A stretch of 64,000 bases of DNA from Lactobacillus gasseri ATCC 33323 = JCM 1131 (GCF_000014425.1 NC_008530.1:310001-374000); one strand, 5' to 3'; positions 44,382-53,100 are shown, numbered from the stretch's first letter. The notes: generated from the sequence alone by a model not told the origin. Translations and numbers: made by a program.

Positions 44382-44703
44382 AGTATAGGTTAGAGGGATG
44401 TTCTTTAGCAGTATGTTCAACATGCTCAATCATTGCGTCAATCATTGATAAGACGTCAGGATCGTTTAAAAAGTAAAAAACATGTGTCCCATGCTTATGA
44501 TGTTTAACTAGATTATACTTTTCTAAAATTCCTAATTGCTTTGACACGACGGGTTGAGCTAGTTCAAGTGTAGTTGCAATTGTTGAAACATCGACTTCTT
44601 TAGAAGAATTACGTAAGAAAAATAAAATTGAGATTCGTCTGCTATTACTCAAAACCTTGTATATCTTAGCTGCTTCGTTAACTAGGGATGTATTTAACCT
44701 CAT
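44380..44703 (-). CDS. ArsR/SmtB-family metal-responsive repressor
   Basis: Winged-helix repressor, 107 aa from ATG 44703 (GTG 44712 and TTG 44715 are alternatives nearer to the GAGG site). The recognition helix is AQPVVSKQLGILEKYNLV. The last helix carries Asp81-x-Asp83-x10-His94-x2-His97. That is the spacing of the alpha-5 metal site of CzrA/SmtB (Asp-x-His-x10-His-x2-His/Glu), with the first His replaced by Asp. It is divergent from the CDF exporter and their promoters overlap, so it probably controls that gene and itself. The metal is most likely zinc, by inference. Confidence 0.9.
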   Translation of the reverse strand: MRLNTSLVNEAAKIYKVLSNSRRISILFFLRNSSKEVDVSTIATTLELAQPVVSKQLGILEKYNLVKHHKHGTHVFYFLNDPDVLSMIDAMIEHVEHTAKEHPSNLY

Positions 44704-44721
44704 TATGATCACCAAACCTCA

Positions 44722-44750
44722 TTGACAATATATCGAAAATGGAATATTAT
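44722..44750 (+). promoter_or_regulatory. CDF exporter promoter
   Basis: Perfect TTGACA (44722-44727), a 17-bp spacer and TATTAT (44745-44750). Confidence 0.85.
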
Positions 44751-44785
44751 ACTTTCTGCATATAAGTATACCAAATTCGATATAT
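44728..44785. promoter_or_regulatory. Probable operator of the ArsR-type repressor
   Basis: Two nested inverted repeats lie over the promoters: ATATATCGAA (44728-44737) with TTCGATATAT (44776-44785), a perfect 10-bp match; and TATACTT (44748-44754) with AAGTATA (44764-44770). Repressor binding to either would cover both promoters. Confidence 0.6.
44746..44774 (-). promoter_or_regulatory. arsR-type gene promoter
   Basis: On the minus strand TTGGTA (44774-44769), a 17-bp spacer and a perfect TATAAT (44751-44746). Its -10 box coincides with that of the divergent exporter. Confidence 0.75.
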
Positions 44786-44800
44786 TTATGGAGAAAAAAC

Positions 44801-45685
44801 ATGAAAGATAAATCATCATTACGTTATTTTTGGGTAACACTATTAAATATTATTATTACAATTGCTGAATTTATTGGTGGGGCAATTTCTGGATCGCTAG
44901 CGTTGTTATCCGATGCTGTGCATAACTTAAGCGATGTTGGTTCGATAGTTTTAGCCTTTGTCGCTAATTTAATTTCTAAAAGAAAAAGAAACACCAGCAA
45001 AACTTTTGGTTATGATCGTGCCGAAATTTTAGCAGCCTTTACTAATGGAATTATTTTAATTGTAATTAGTATCTATTTGTTTATTGAAGGAATTCAACGT
45101 TTCAGCCATCCAGAGCCAATTAGAGGAATGATTATGTTGATTGTTTCTTTAATTGGTCTAGCAGCAAATGTCATTTCGATGTTTGTAGTTATGAAAGAGG
45201 CTAAGACGAGCCTTAATGCTAAAGCTACTTTTTTAAATATGCTTTCTGATGCAATTACTAGTGTAGCTGTAGTTTTGGGCGCAATCGTTATTTCAATTTG
45301 GAAAATTTACTGGATTGATCCAGTGTTAACAATCGCTGCTTCGGTATTTTTACTCAAAGAAGCATATGAAGTAACAATTAAGGCAGCTAATATTTTGATG
45401 GAAACAAACCCAAGCATCGATTTAAACAAGGTAAATGAGCTAGTCTTGTCTTGTCCACATGTGAATAATATTCACCATGTCCATGTCTGGCAATATTCAG
45501 ATAATGTGACAATGCTTGATGCTCACATTAATGTGGATAAGAACCTGGACGCTGTTCAGCTAGAAAAAATTTATACAGAAATTGCGGAAAAGTTAAAATC
45601 TCTTGGAATTAATCATGTAACATTGCAAGCAGAATGTACTCGCGGAATTGATGATAAGATGATTTTTGCAGATAAAGAAGATTAG
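44801..45685 (+). CDS. Cation diffusion facilitator metal exporter
   Basis: 294 aa, six membrane helices and a C-terminal cytosolic metal-sensing domain. Helix II has LSDAVHNLSD with His41-x3-Asp45, the usual binding pair. Helix V has Asn146-x3-Asp150 (LNMLSD) where zinc exporters such as CzcD and ZitB have His-x3-Asp. It exports divalent metal in exchange for protons. The ArsR-type neighbour suggests zinc, cadmium or cobalt; the Asn makes the metal uncertain. The C-terminal part has CPHVNNIHHVHVWQ and HVTLQAEC. GGAG precedes ATG 44801. Confidence 0.93.
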   Translation: MKDKSSLRYFWVTLLNIIITIAEFIGGAISGSLALLSDAVHNLSDVGSIVLAFVANLISKRKRNTSKTFGYDRAEILAAFTNGIILIVISIYLFIEGIQRFSHPEPIRGMIMLIVSLIGLAANVISMFVVMKEAKTSLNAKATFLNMLSDAITSVAVVLGAIVISIWKIYWIDPVLTIAASVFLLKEAYEVTIKAANILMETNPSIDLNKVNELVLSCPHVNNIHHVHVWQYSDNVTMLDAHINVDKNLDAVQLEKIYTEIAEKLKSLGINHVTLQAECTRGIDDKMIFADKED

Positions 45686-45688
45686 TTA

Positions 45689-45716
45689 TTCTGGTTTTGC
45701 TGCTATTTGGTAAAAT
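45689..45716 (+). promoter_or_regulatory. Promoter of the small three-gene unit
   Basis: TTCTGG (45689-45694), a 16-bp spacer and TAAAAT (45711-45716) with an extended -10 TG. Confidence 0.6.
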
Positions 45717-45750
45717 AGGGGCAAAGCCTTTTATTTTTATGGAGAAAAAA

Positions 45751-46008
45751 ATGAAATTCGATACAGATGACTTAAAAGAAAGCCTAAAAAATTATCAACA
45801 AAAAGCTAGTGATCAATTTAAAGATTTTGCTGAAAACGATTGGCCTGACATTAAAGATCATATGACTGAAAAAGGACAACAAGCGGGCGACTATTTGAAG
45901 AAAAATGGTGGAAAAGTTTATCAAAATTCTGTTAAAGCCTTTAAAAAGGGCGTCAGAGATCTTGATCAGTGGGTAAACGGAACTAGCGTACATAAGGACG
46001 ATAAATAA
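45751..46008 (+). CDS. Hypothetical charged protein, 85 aa
   Basis: Not recognised. A soluble helical protein rich in Lys, Asp and Gln, with no cysteine and no membrane segment. The start is ATG 45751 after TATGGAG; ATG 45739 overlaps that site. The next gene begins 1 nt after the stop, so it is translated together with a small membrane protein. Proteins of this kind are sometimes stress-induced, but nothing in the sequence proves it. Confidence 0.75.
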   Translation: MKFDTDDLKESLKNYQQKASDQFKDFAENDWPDIKDHMTEKGQQAGDYLKKNGGKVYQNSVKAFKKGVRDLDQWVNGTSVHKDDK

Positions 46009-46009
46009 A

Positions 46010-46195
46010 ATGAAAGTAAATATTTGGGTAGCTGTGATTGTTCTAATTGTTGGTTTATGGGACTTGTACTATGCTTATAATCGCTATCAAGAAAAGAAAG
46101 TGACTAAAAGAGGTAGTAAAGCAGATGCTATTTCTTTTGCAATTTTAGGGACGATTTTTACAATTGGCGGAATTATTATGCTATTTATGCATTAG
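46010..46195 (+). CDS. Small membrane protein, 61 aa
   Basis: Two predicted membrane helices (WVAVIVLIVGLWDLYYA and AISFAILGTIFTIGGIIML) joined by a basic loop with RYQEKKVTKRGSK. No family assigned. ATG 46010 is 1 nt after the upstream stop and uses AAGGACG in the end of that gene. Likely made together with the preceding 85-aa protein and the following mutase-like protein. Confidence 0.75.
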   Translation: MKVNIWVAVIVLIVGLWDLYYAYNRYQEKKVTKRGSKADAISFAILGTIFTIGGIIMLFMH

Positions 46196-46213
46196 GATTA
46201 GGTGGTAAGAAAT

Positions 46214-46891
46214 TTGGTTAAGTTGGTTTTAGTTCGACACGGAGAAAGCATAGCAAATCGAGATAATGTATATACTGGCTGGAATGACGTGCCGTTGAGT
46301 AAAAAAGGAATTGAACAAGCTAAAGATGCAGGGCTCAAAGTAGCTAAGATTCCTGATTTTGTACCTACTCATATCCACACTTCTGTTCTGTCACGTGCAA
46401 TTATGACTGCAAATATAATTGCGGATGTTTGTAGTTTTCTCTATTTACCAATTACTAAAACTTGGCGCTTAAATGAAAGACACTATGGAGCTTTAAGAGG
46501 CATTAATAAAGATGTTTCAAAAAAGATCTTTGGTAAAGAACAAGTATTAAAGTGGAGGCGTGGATTTGATAGTGTACCACCACTTCTAACTCAGCCTGTT
46601 CAAGACCGCAGATATCAAAAGTATGATATGCGCTTGATGCCGCAGGGAGAAAGTTTGCATCAAACTCAAGACCGATTGATGCCATATTTTTGGGACCATA
46701 TTGCGCCTGAATTAATGTCTGGTCACGATCAACTAATTGTAGCTCATGGATCAAGTCTGCGTGCCCTTATTAAAAAAATTGAGGGTATCAGCAATAAAGA
46801 TATTGTGAAGGTTGAAGTTCCAAATGCAGAACCAATTGTTTATACTTTTGATTCTGACTTGCATATTATTAAAAAAGAAATTTTGCACTAA
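46214..46891 (+). CDS. Phosphoglycerate mutase-like protein (GpmA family)
   Basis: 225 aa from TTG 46214, which has AGGTGG 8 nt before it; GTG 46202 lies in that site and is rejected. It has LVRHGESIANRDNVYTGW, RLNERHYGALRGINK, and VAHGSSLRALIKK with the second catalytic His. The block around YTGWNDVPLS and ERHYGALRG is that of cofactor-dependent phosphoglycerate mutase. It diverges (SKKIFGKEQVLKWRRG), so it may be a second mutase rather than the main glycolytic enzyme. Third gene of a small unit. Confidence 0.85.
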   Translation: MVKLVLVRHGESIANRDNVYTGWNDVPLSKKGIEQAKDAGLKVAKIPDFVPTHIHTSVLSRAIMTANIIADVCSFLYLPITKTWRLNERHYGALRGINKDVSKKIFGKEQVLKWRRGFDSVPPLLTQPVQDRRYQKYDMRLMPQGESLHQTQDRLMPYFWDHIAPELMSGHDQLIVAHGSSLRALIKKIEGISNKDIVKVEVPNAEPIVYTFDSDLHIIKKEILH

Positions 46892-46893
46892 GC

Positions 46894-46921
46894 GAGTAGA
46901 CTTTTGGTCTGCTCCTTTTTT
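46894..46921 (+). terminator. Terminator of the three-gene unit
   Basis: An 8-bp stem GAGTAGAC/GTCTGCTC with one G-U pair, and a T-run. Confidence 0.85.
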
Positions 46922-47000
46922 AATAGTTTGTATAGGTATTTTTATGGTAAAATTTTTTACGAGTATATTTGAACAAATTCTTGTAGAGTAGGAGAAAATA

Positions 47001-47936
47001 ATGCGTAAAATATTTTTATTAAGAGGAGCACCAGGATCTGGAAAATCTTCCTTTATTGCTCGTCACCACTTGCAGCCTTACGCTATTTCTCGTGATGAAA
47101 TTAGGCTGCTCTTGGCGGATTTGACGGTCTATTATGAAGAGAGTACTGACCATTTGCACCAAGTTATTCCTCGTCATGTAACTGTGCGTACAGAGCAGAT
47201 GGTTGATAATTTGGTCCAACATAAAATGGCCTATGGCGAAACTGTTATTGTCGATGGCACACATATCACACCTGATAAAATTGAACATTTTCGTCCTTGG
47301 GTTGAAAAATATCGCTATGAACTATTTGTAGTTGATTTAATGCAAAATAATAGCTTAGAGAGCTTACTGCGCAGAAATCAAACTAGAATGCACTATGATT
47401 GGGTTAAGCCTGACGTAATAAAGATGATGTATGAGCAATATGAAGCTAACCCGGAAGTACCATCTTGGGCATATTCTATTTTGCCTAATGGAATGGAGCG
47501 AGCTTTAAGTCAAAGAGAAAAGAATCTAGATCATTATTCACATGTGGTTTGTGTACCAGATAAAGTTAAGCCAGAAGATTTCCCACATGTTCATATTTCT
47601 AATTTTTATTTTTCTTTTAATGATGAATTTACTAGAAAATATGGAACTTATCGAAATGTTATTACCTTAGGTAAAACTAGGGATGAAGTTATTGAACAAT
47701 TTAGACTTCCATATTTTGTGTTTAAGTTCCACCACAAGCATTTCTTGATTTCTGCTTATCCAATTCGAAATGAAATGTTAGATCCTATTCGAAAAGTAAA
47801 AGGAGTTTGGTCTTACTCGACTGGGTTATATAATGTAGCTGATTTTGTCAAAGAATTTCCAGAAAATGAACATCAACATGTTCATCAATTTAATTTAAGT
47901 AAGATTGACCCTACTCGTTTATTGCATATTTGGTAG
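47001..47936 (+). CDS. Polynucleotide-kinase-like P-loop protein with unknown C-terminal domain
   Basis: 311 aa. The N-terminal half is a P-loop kinase with RGAPGSGKSSF (Walker A, residues 8-18), SRDEIR, and VDGTHIT. These three blocks follow the order in T4 polynucleotide kinase. The C-terminal ~140 residues (from about PDKVKPEDFPH) contain ISNFYFSFNDEF and many His (KFHHKHFLI, HQHVHQF), with no DxDxT phosphatase motif and no ligase motif. The substrate is unknown: RNA ends, a nucleotide or a sugar are all possible. AGGAG precedes ATG 47001. Monocistronic. Confidence 0.8.
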   Translation: MRKIFLLRGAPGSGKSSFIARHHLQPYAISRDEIRLLLADLTVYYEESTDHLHQVIPRHVTVRTEQMVDNLVQHKMAYGETVIVDGTHITPDKIEHFRPWVEKYRYELFVVDLMQNNSLESLLRRNQTRMHYDWVKPDVIKMMYEQYEANPEVPSWAYSILPNGMERALSQREKNLDHYSHVVCVPDKVKPEDFPHVHISNFYFSFNDEFTRKYGTYRNVITLGKTRDEVIEQFRLPYFVFKFHHKHFLISAYPIRNEMLDPIRKVKGVWSYSTGLYNVADFVKEFPENEHQHVHQFNLSKIDPTRLLHIW

Positions 47937-47940
47937 AAAA

Positions 47941-47981
47941 AAACACTTCAACTGTAAAAGATACAGTTTGAAGTGTTTTTT
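47941..47981. terminator. Terminator between the kinase-like gene and pepC
   Basis: A stem AACACTTCA-ACTGT/ACAGT-TTGAAGTGTT with one bulge, A-run and T-run on either side. Works for both convergent genes. Confidence 0.85.
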
Positions 47982-48000
47982 GTCTGTTTTAAAATTTATA

Positions 48001-49350
48001 CTAATAATTCTTAGCTAAAGCACCCATTGGATCCCAAGGAAGTAATTGAATTGGATCTTTGCTTCCTTCTTCAAATGCTTTCTTCAAGTCGTCGCTAAGG
48101 TATTTCTTGTTGATAACTGCTTGGTAAACAAATTTATCAAACCACTTATCACTCATGACAAAGTAACCTTTAAATCCTGGTTTTTCGCCCCATGAGTTTT
48201 CAATCTTCCACTTAGTTGGTTTGCCATCTACTAAATCAACACCAGTTATAACCATGGCGTGATCCATCATACTTTCGCCTGAATCAAGCATATCAGCTTT
48301 TGACATATTAAAGTCAACATCAAACAGATCATCGCGCTTGTACAATTCGGTGTCTAGTAAACCAGCTTGACGTTCAGAGTCTTTAACAACATTTGAACCA
48401 AACCAAACAACTTCACCATTTTTAAGTTGCTTGATAATTAAGTCTTTCATTTCATCAACTGGTAAATTCAAGTGACGAACTTGACGACCGCCTTCAACGT
48501 TTCCTAAGTATTCAACAGAAAATACCTTGTGGAAAGGCTTATCCTTAGTTGGGGCATTAATTGTGGAAATATATTGACTCAAATCCCAGTTAACATATTT
48601 CTTAAAGAAGTCTTGTGGGCTCAAGTCAGCATCTCTGTGATAGTTGCCATCGTCGTCTTTGTATTCAAAATCAAATTTCTTAGGTGGAACACCAAGAGAA
48701 ATGGCTAAAATACGGTAAACTTCACGAAGCATTTCATTCTTACGTGCTTGAACTTCATCTTCGCTCTTCCCATCTTGAACCATCTTACGTAATTCAAGAC
48801 CATCTTTTCTAAGCAAAGTATTTAAAGTATCGTTTAAAGCACTAGAATTTGTTGCATTGGCAGTTTCTGGATAAACTTTCTTTGGAGCAATGCCGTATTT
48901 TTCAATAATTCCGCAAAGCATGTCCCATTGACCACCATCTTGTTGTGGAGTAGTGAATAAGAAACTAACTTTACGATCGCCTAAGTCTTTGTCAGCAGTA
49001 GCGATAACATTTTCAAAGAACCAGTTTGATTTTTCAAATTTATCCCAGAAGTTAGTGTAGTTTTGAGATAATTCAAAATCCTTAATTTTGAAATTCTTTT
49101 GAATCGAATGACGCATAGTATTTAAAGCACTAAACATCCAGCAACGACCAGATTGTTTTTGGTTAGCAACTTTACCAGTGTCGATTTCAATTGAAAAAGT
49201 TGGGTCTAAGTTAATTTTAGTTTGTAAATTTTGACTAGCTTTGAAAATGCCGTTTTCTTGAGCAGCTCTTGCAGCAATTTTGTTTGCTTTACTTGAGTTA
49301 AAGTCATTTTCAAAATCATTGATAAGATCATTTGTAATTTCTTTGCTCAT
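48001..49350 (-). CDS. pepC: Aminopeptidase C (C1B cysteine peptidase)
   Basis: Bleomycin-hydrolase type cysteine aminopeptidase, 449 aa, that trims N-terminal residues of peptides from milk protein or other sources in the cytoplasm. The active cysteine is in QSGRCWMFSALN, the histidine in MDHAMVITG, and the asparagine in KIENSWGE. No signal peptide. AAGGAGG precedes ATG 49350 on the minus strand. Part of the peptide-dependent lifestyle of lactobacilli. Another PepC/PepE-type paralogue may exist elsewhere. Confidence 0.96.
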   Translation of the reverse strand: MSKEITNDLINDFENDFNSSKANKIAARAAQENGIFKASQNLQTKINLDPTFSIEIDTGKVANQKQSGRCWMFSALNTMRHSIQKNFKIKDFELSQNYTNFWDKFEKSNWFFENVIATADKDLGDRKVSFLFTTPQQDGGQWDMLCGIIEKYGIAPKKVYPETANATNSSALNDTLNTLLRKDGLELRKMVQDGKSEDEVQARKNEMLREVYRILAISLGVPPKKFDFEYKDDDGNYHRDADLSPQDFFKKYVNWDLSQYISTINAPTKDKPFHKVFSVEYLGNVEGGRQVRHLNLPVDEMKDLIIKQLKNGEVVWFGSNVVKDSERQAGLLDTELYKRDDLFDVDFNMSKADMLDSGESMMDHAMVITGVDLVDGKPTKWKIENSWGEKPGFKGYFVMSDKWFDKFVYQAVINKKYLSDDLKKAFEEGSKDPIQLLPWDPMGALAKNY

Positions 49351-49543
49351 AAAATCCTCCTTGATTAAAAAAAGCTTAATTCTATTTTAGCTTAAATTAA
49401 AGATGAACGTCTAGTGATTGAACAAAAGAATATCTAATCATAAAATTTATTAAAAAAATAAATGATTTTTTTCGTATATATAATCAGGGACATCTTACGA
49501 GAATTAACGTAAAATATAGGTCTAGGAAAAAGAGGGGAAATTA

Positions 49544-50095
49544 ATGAAAAAACGTGGTTTTGAAATAGTATCTAAATACCGTAATGCTGGCTTACACTTG
49601 CCGCAAAGACAAACAATTGCTAGCGCAGGATATGATTTTGAATGTGCACAAGATATAGTTTTACCATCAATTTGGTGTACGAATTTTGTTAGAATTTTTA
49701 GATTAATTAGAAATAGTCATGAGCTAAATGAACGAGACCTTGAACTAGCAGAAAAAGTTTTAAAGCCTTTTTTAGTACCAACGGGAATTAAAGCATATAT
49801 GCCAGAAGATGAAGTTTTGATTCTTGCTAATCGCTCGTCTAATACATATAAGCGTAATGTTACCTTGCCGAATGGTATCGGAGTAATTGATAGTGACTAT
49901 TATAATAATGAAAAAAATGAAGGTGAGATTTACTTCCAACTGATTAATTACGGAGTTCGTCCACTAAAAATTAAGAAAGGCGAGCGAATTGGTCAAGGAA
50001 TTTTTATGCCTTATCTGAAAGCTGATAATGATGAACCAGTTCAAAGACAACGGCTTGGTGGATTCGGCTCTTCTGGAACAAGGAATGAGGAATAA
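49544..50095 (+). CDS. dUTP diphosphatase-like protein with an insert
   Basis: 183 aa. The five dUTPase motifs can be seen: AGYDFE, RSSNTYKRN, GVIDSDYYN, KKGERIGQGIF and RLGGFGSSG. Between motifs 1 and 2 there is an extra stretch of about 45 residues (SIWCTNFVRIFRLIRNSHELNERD and beyond) not found in the compact trimeric enzyme. The usual GRSG of motif 2 is RSSN. Activity is therefore probable but less certain than for a standard Dut. The stop overlaps the radA start by one base. Confidence 0.8.
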   Translation: MKKRGFEIVSKYRNAGLHLPQRQTIASAGYDFECAQDIVLPSIWCTNFVRIFRLIRNSHELNERDLELAEKVLKPFLVPTGIKAYMPEDEVLILANRSSNTYKRNVTLPNGIGVIDSDYYNNEKNEGEIYFQLINYGVRPLKIKKGERIGQGIFMPYLKADNDEPVQRQRLGGFGSSGTRNEE

Positions 50096-51474
50096 TGGCA
50101 AAAGTTAAAACCCGTTACAAGTGTCGCAATTGTGGTTATATTTCAGCTTCTTATTTAGGTAGATGCCCTAACTGCGGTGCTTGGAATCAATTTGAAGAAG
50201 AAACTCAAGAAGTAAAAAAAGTATCAACTAAGGCAACTGCCAGCCGTTTAATGACTAAAATTGGAAATAATGATCCAGTAAAATTAAATGAAGTAAAAGC
50301 TGAAAAAGAAAAAAGAATTGTAACGCCGTTTGAAGAATTAAATCGAGTTCTAGGGGGCGGAATAGTTCCAGGTTCTTTAGTTTTAATTGGTGGAGATCCT
50401 GGAATTGGCAAATCAACTTTGATGCTCCAAATTACCGGCGCTTTAGCTAAAGAGCATAGCGTTTTATATGTTTCAGGGGAAGAGTCGGCTAGTCAGATAA
50501 AAATGCGAGCTGACCGTCTAGGTGTAAGCAACAGTGGAATTTTGCTTTATCCTGAAACCAATATGCAGAATATTCGTGAACAGATTGATGAGATTAAGCC
50601 GGATTTTTTAGTAATCGATTCTATTCAAACAATGAATGAGCCATCTCTTGATTCGATGGTAGGATCTGCTTCTCAAGTTCGAGAAGTTACGAGTGAGTTA
50701 ATGAAAATTGCTAAGAATGATCAGATTACTACTTTTGTTATTGGACATGTGACTAAAGAAGGTGCTATTGCTGGTCCTAAGATTATGGAACATATGGTTG
50801 ACACTGTTCTTTACTTTGAGGGGGATGGCCACCATTCATATCGAATTTTAAGATCTGTTAAAAATCGTTTTGGGGCAGCTAATGAAATTGGCATGTTTGA
50901 AATGAAAAATGAAGGACTAACAGAAGTGAATAATCCTTCAGCAATTTTCTTAGACGAACGCTTACCCAATTCTACAGGGTCAGCAGTTGTAGTTTCGCTT
51001 GAAGGAACAAGGCCACTTTTAGCAGATATTCAGGCCTTGGTAACTCCAACTGCCTTTGGATATGCTAAAAGAACTACATCGGGGTTAGATTTCAATCGTG
51101 TAGCCTTATTATTAGCGGTTTTAGAAAAACGTGGTAACCTAATGTTGCAAAATCAAGATGCATTTTTAACGGCAACAGGCGGAATTAAGTTAAATGAGCC
51201 AGCGATTGATTTGGCAATCTGTATGGCTGTAGCTTCTAGTTATAAAAATAAAGAAATTTCTGCTACTGATTGTTTTGTAGGAGAGGTTGGTTTAACTGGT
51301 GAAATTAGAAGAGTTAATCAAATTGAAGCTAGAGTTAAAGAAGCTGCTAAGGTAGGCTTTAAGCGAATTTTTATCCCTAAACATAATTTAACTACTGAGC
51401 TTAAGAATAATTCTGCAATTGAAGTAATTGGTGTAGCAAGTCTGCCACAAGCTTTAAAACTGGTTTTTAATTAG
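50095..51474 (+). CDS. radA: DNA repair protein RadA
   Basis: RecA-like ATPase that helps branch migration in recombination and transformation. 459 aa. The N-terminal zinc finger is CRNCG and CPNCG (residues 9-27). Walker A is GGDPGIGKST, followed by the RadA motif KNRFGAANE and a C-terminal Lon-like domain (ITATGGIKLNEPAIDLAICMAVASS-type). ATG 50095 shares a base with the upstream stop. RadA is needed for natural transformation in other Firmicutes. Confidence 0.96.
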   Translation: MAKVKTRYKCRNCGYISASYLGRCPNCGAWNQFEEETQEVKKVSTKATASRLMTKIGNNDPVKLNEVKAEKEKRIVTPFEELNRVLGGGIVPGSLVLIGGDPGIGKSTLMLQITGALAKEHSVLYVSGEESASQIKMRADRLGVSNSGILLYPETNMQNIREQIDEIKPDFLVIDSIQTMNEPSLDSMVGSASQVREVTSELMKIAKNDQITTFVIGHVTKEGAIAGPKIMEHMVDTVLYFEGDGHHSYRILRSVKNRFGAANEIGMFEMKNEGLTEVNNPSAIFLDERLPNSTGSAVVVSLEGTRPLLADIQALVTPTAFGYAKRTTSGLDFNRVALLLAVLEKRGNLMLQNQDAFLTATGGIKLNEPAIDLAICMAVASSYKNKEISATDCFVGEVGLTGEIRRVNQIEARVKEAAKVGFKRIFIPKHNLTTELKNNSAIEVIGVASLPQALKLVFN

Positions 51475-51482
51475 AAGATAGA

Positions 51483-51511
51483 TTGAACTTTTGCTCGTTA
51501 AAAGTTACACT
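51483..51511 (+). promoter_or_regulatory. gltX promoter
   Basis: TTGAAC (51483-51488), a 17-bp spacer and TACACT (51506-51511). Confidence 0.65.
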
Positions 51512-51555
51512 TAAATGGATGAATTTTAATAAATTTTGAAAGAGGCGCTTTAATT

Positions 51556-53055
51556 TTGGCAAAACAAAAAATCCGTGTTCGTTACGCACCAAGTCCAACA
51601 GGTCACTTGCATATCGGTAACGCACGTACTGCATTATTTAACTATTTATTTGCACGTCATAACAAAGGGACTATGGTCTTAAGAATTGAAGATACTGACC
51701 AAAAACGTAACGTTGAAGGCGGTTCTAAGTCCCAAATGGAGAACTTGCACTGGTTAGGTATTGACTGGGATGAAGGTCCTGATAAGGGCGGCGACTTTGG
51801 CCCTTACCGCCAATCAGAGCGTAAAGATATTTACAATAAATACATTAAGCAATTAATTGACGAAGGTAAGGCCTACTATTCATACAAGACTGAGGAAGAA
51901 CTGGAAGCACAGCGTGAAGAACAACGTGCAATGGGAATTGCTCCTCACTACACTTATGAATACGAAGGTATGACCGCTGATGAAATTAAGCAAGCTCAAG
52001 CAGATGCAGAAGCAAAAGGCTTAAAGCCAGTTGTTCGTATCCACATTCCTGAAAATAGAACTTATGCTTGGGATGATATGGTTAAGGGTAAAGTATCATT
52101 TGAATCTGATACTATTGGTGGCGACTTTGTTATCCAAAAACGTGATGGCATGCCAACTTATAACTTTGCCGTTGTAATTGATGACCACTTAATGGAAATT
52201 ACTCACGTTCTTAGAGGTGACGACCATGTAGCTAACACTCCTAAGCAATTAGTAGTTTATGAAGCACTTGGCTGGGAACCACCTAAGTTTGGTCACATGA
52301 CTTTAATCATTAACTCTGAAACTGGCAAGAAGCTTTCTAAGCGTGATGAATCAGTTCTTCAATTTATTGAACAATACCGTGACCTTGGTTACTTGCCAGA
52401 AGCAATGTTTAACTTTATTACTTTGCTTGGTTGGTCACCTGTTGGTGAAAGTGAAATTTTCTCACAAAGAGAATTAATTAAATCATTTGATCCTAAGCGT
52501 TTATCTAAGTCACCAGCTGCTTTTGATCAAAAGAAGCTTGAATGGATTAATAACCAATACGTTAAGAAAGCAGATCGTGATGTTTTATTAGATCTTGCTT
52601 TGAATAACTTACAAGAAGCAGGATTAGTTGGTAAAGAAGTTTCACCTGAAAAGATGGAATGGGTTCGTCAATTGGTAAATATTTACGCTGTTCAAATGTC
52701 TTACACTAAGCAGATCGTTGATATTACTAAGATCTTCTTTGAAGAAGCTCCAGAATTATCTGATGCAGAAGTCGAAGAAATTAAGAAAGACGATGCTCGT
52801 CCTGTAATTGAAGAATTCAAGAAACAATTAAATGCAATTCCTCGCTTTACTGCTGTTCAAGTAATGAACGCAATTCAAGCTACTCGTCGTGAAACTGGCG
52901 TTAAGGGTAGAAAATTATTTATGCCAATTCGAATTGCTGCTACTCGTTCAATGGTTGGACCTGGTATCGGTGAAGCTATTGAATTAATGGGTAAAGAAAA
53001 AGTTAACAAGCACATTGATTTAACTTTGAAGCAATTAAGCGATTTAGGTCTTTAA
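51556..53055 (+). CDS. gltX: Glutamate--tRNA ligase
   Basis: Charges tRNA-Glu and, in lactobacilli, also tRNA-Gln, which is then corrected by GatCAB. 499 aa. HIGH motif in [14 protein letters not shown] and KMSKS-like motif in KLSKRDES. The C-terminal anticodon-binding domain is complete. The start is TTG 51556; AAAGAGG is about 10 nt before it. Own promoter and terminator. Confidence 0.97.
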   Translation: MAKQKIRVRYAPSPTGHLHIGNARTALFNYLFARHNKGTMVLRIEDTDQKRNVEGGSKSQMENLHWLGIDWDEGPDKGGDFGPYRQSERKDIYNKYIKQLIDEGKAYYSYKTEEELEAQREEQRAMGIAPHYTYEYEGMTADEIKQAQADAEAKGLKPVVRIHIPENRTYAWDDMVKGKVSFESDTIGGDFVIQKRDGMPTYNFAVVIDDHLMEITHVLRGDDHVANTPKQLVVYEALGWEPPKFGHMTLIINSETGKKLSKRDESVLQFIEQYRDLGYLPEAMFNFITLLGWSPVGESEIFSQRELIKSFDPKRLSKSPAAFDQKKLEWINNQYVKKADRDVLLDLALNNLQEAGLVGKEVSPEKMEWVRQLVNIYAVQMSYTKQIVDITKIFFEEAPELSDAEVEEIKKDDARPVIEEFKKQLNAIPRFTAVQVMNAIQATRRETGVKGRKLFMPIRIAATRSMVGPGIGEAIELMGKEKVNKHIDLTLKQLSDLGL

Positions 53056-53072
53056 TTATTTCCAATAAAGTT

Positions 53073-53100
53073 AAAGCTACGTGAAAGCGTAGCTTTTTTT
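53073..53100 (+). terminator. gltX terminator
   Basis: A perfect 9-bp stem AAAGCTACG/CGTAGCTTT with a 6-nt loop and a T-run. Confidence 0.9.
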
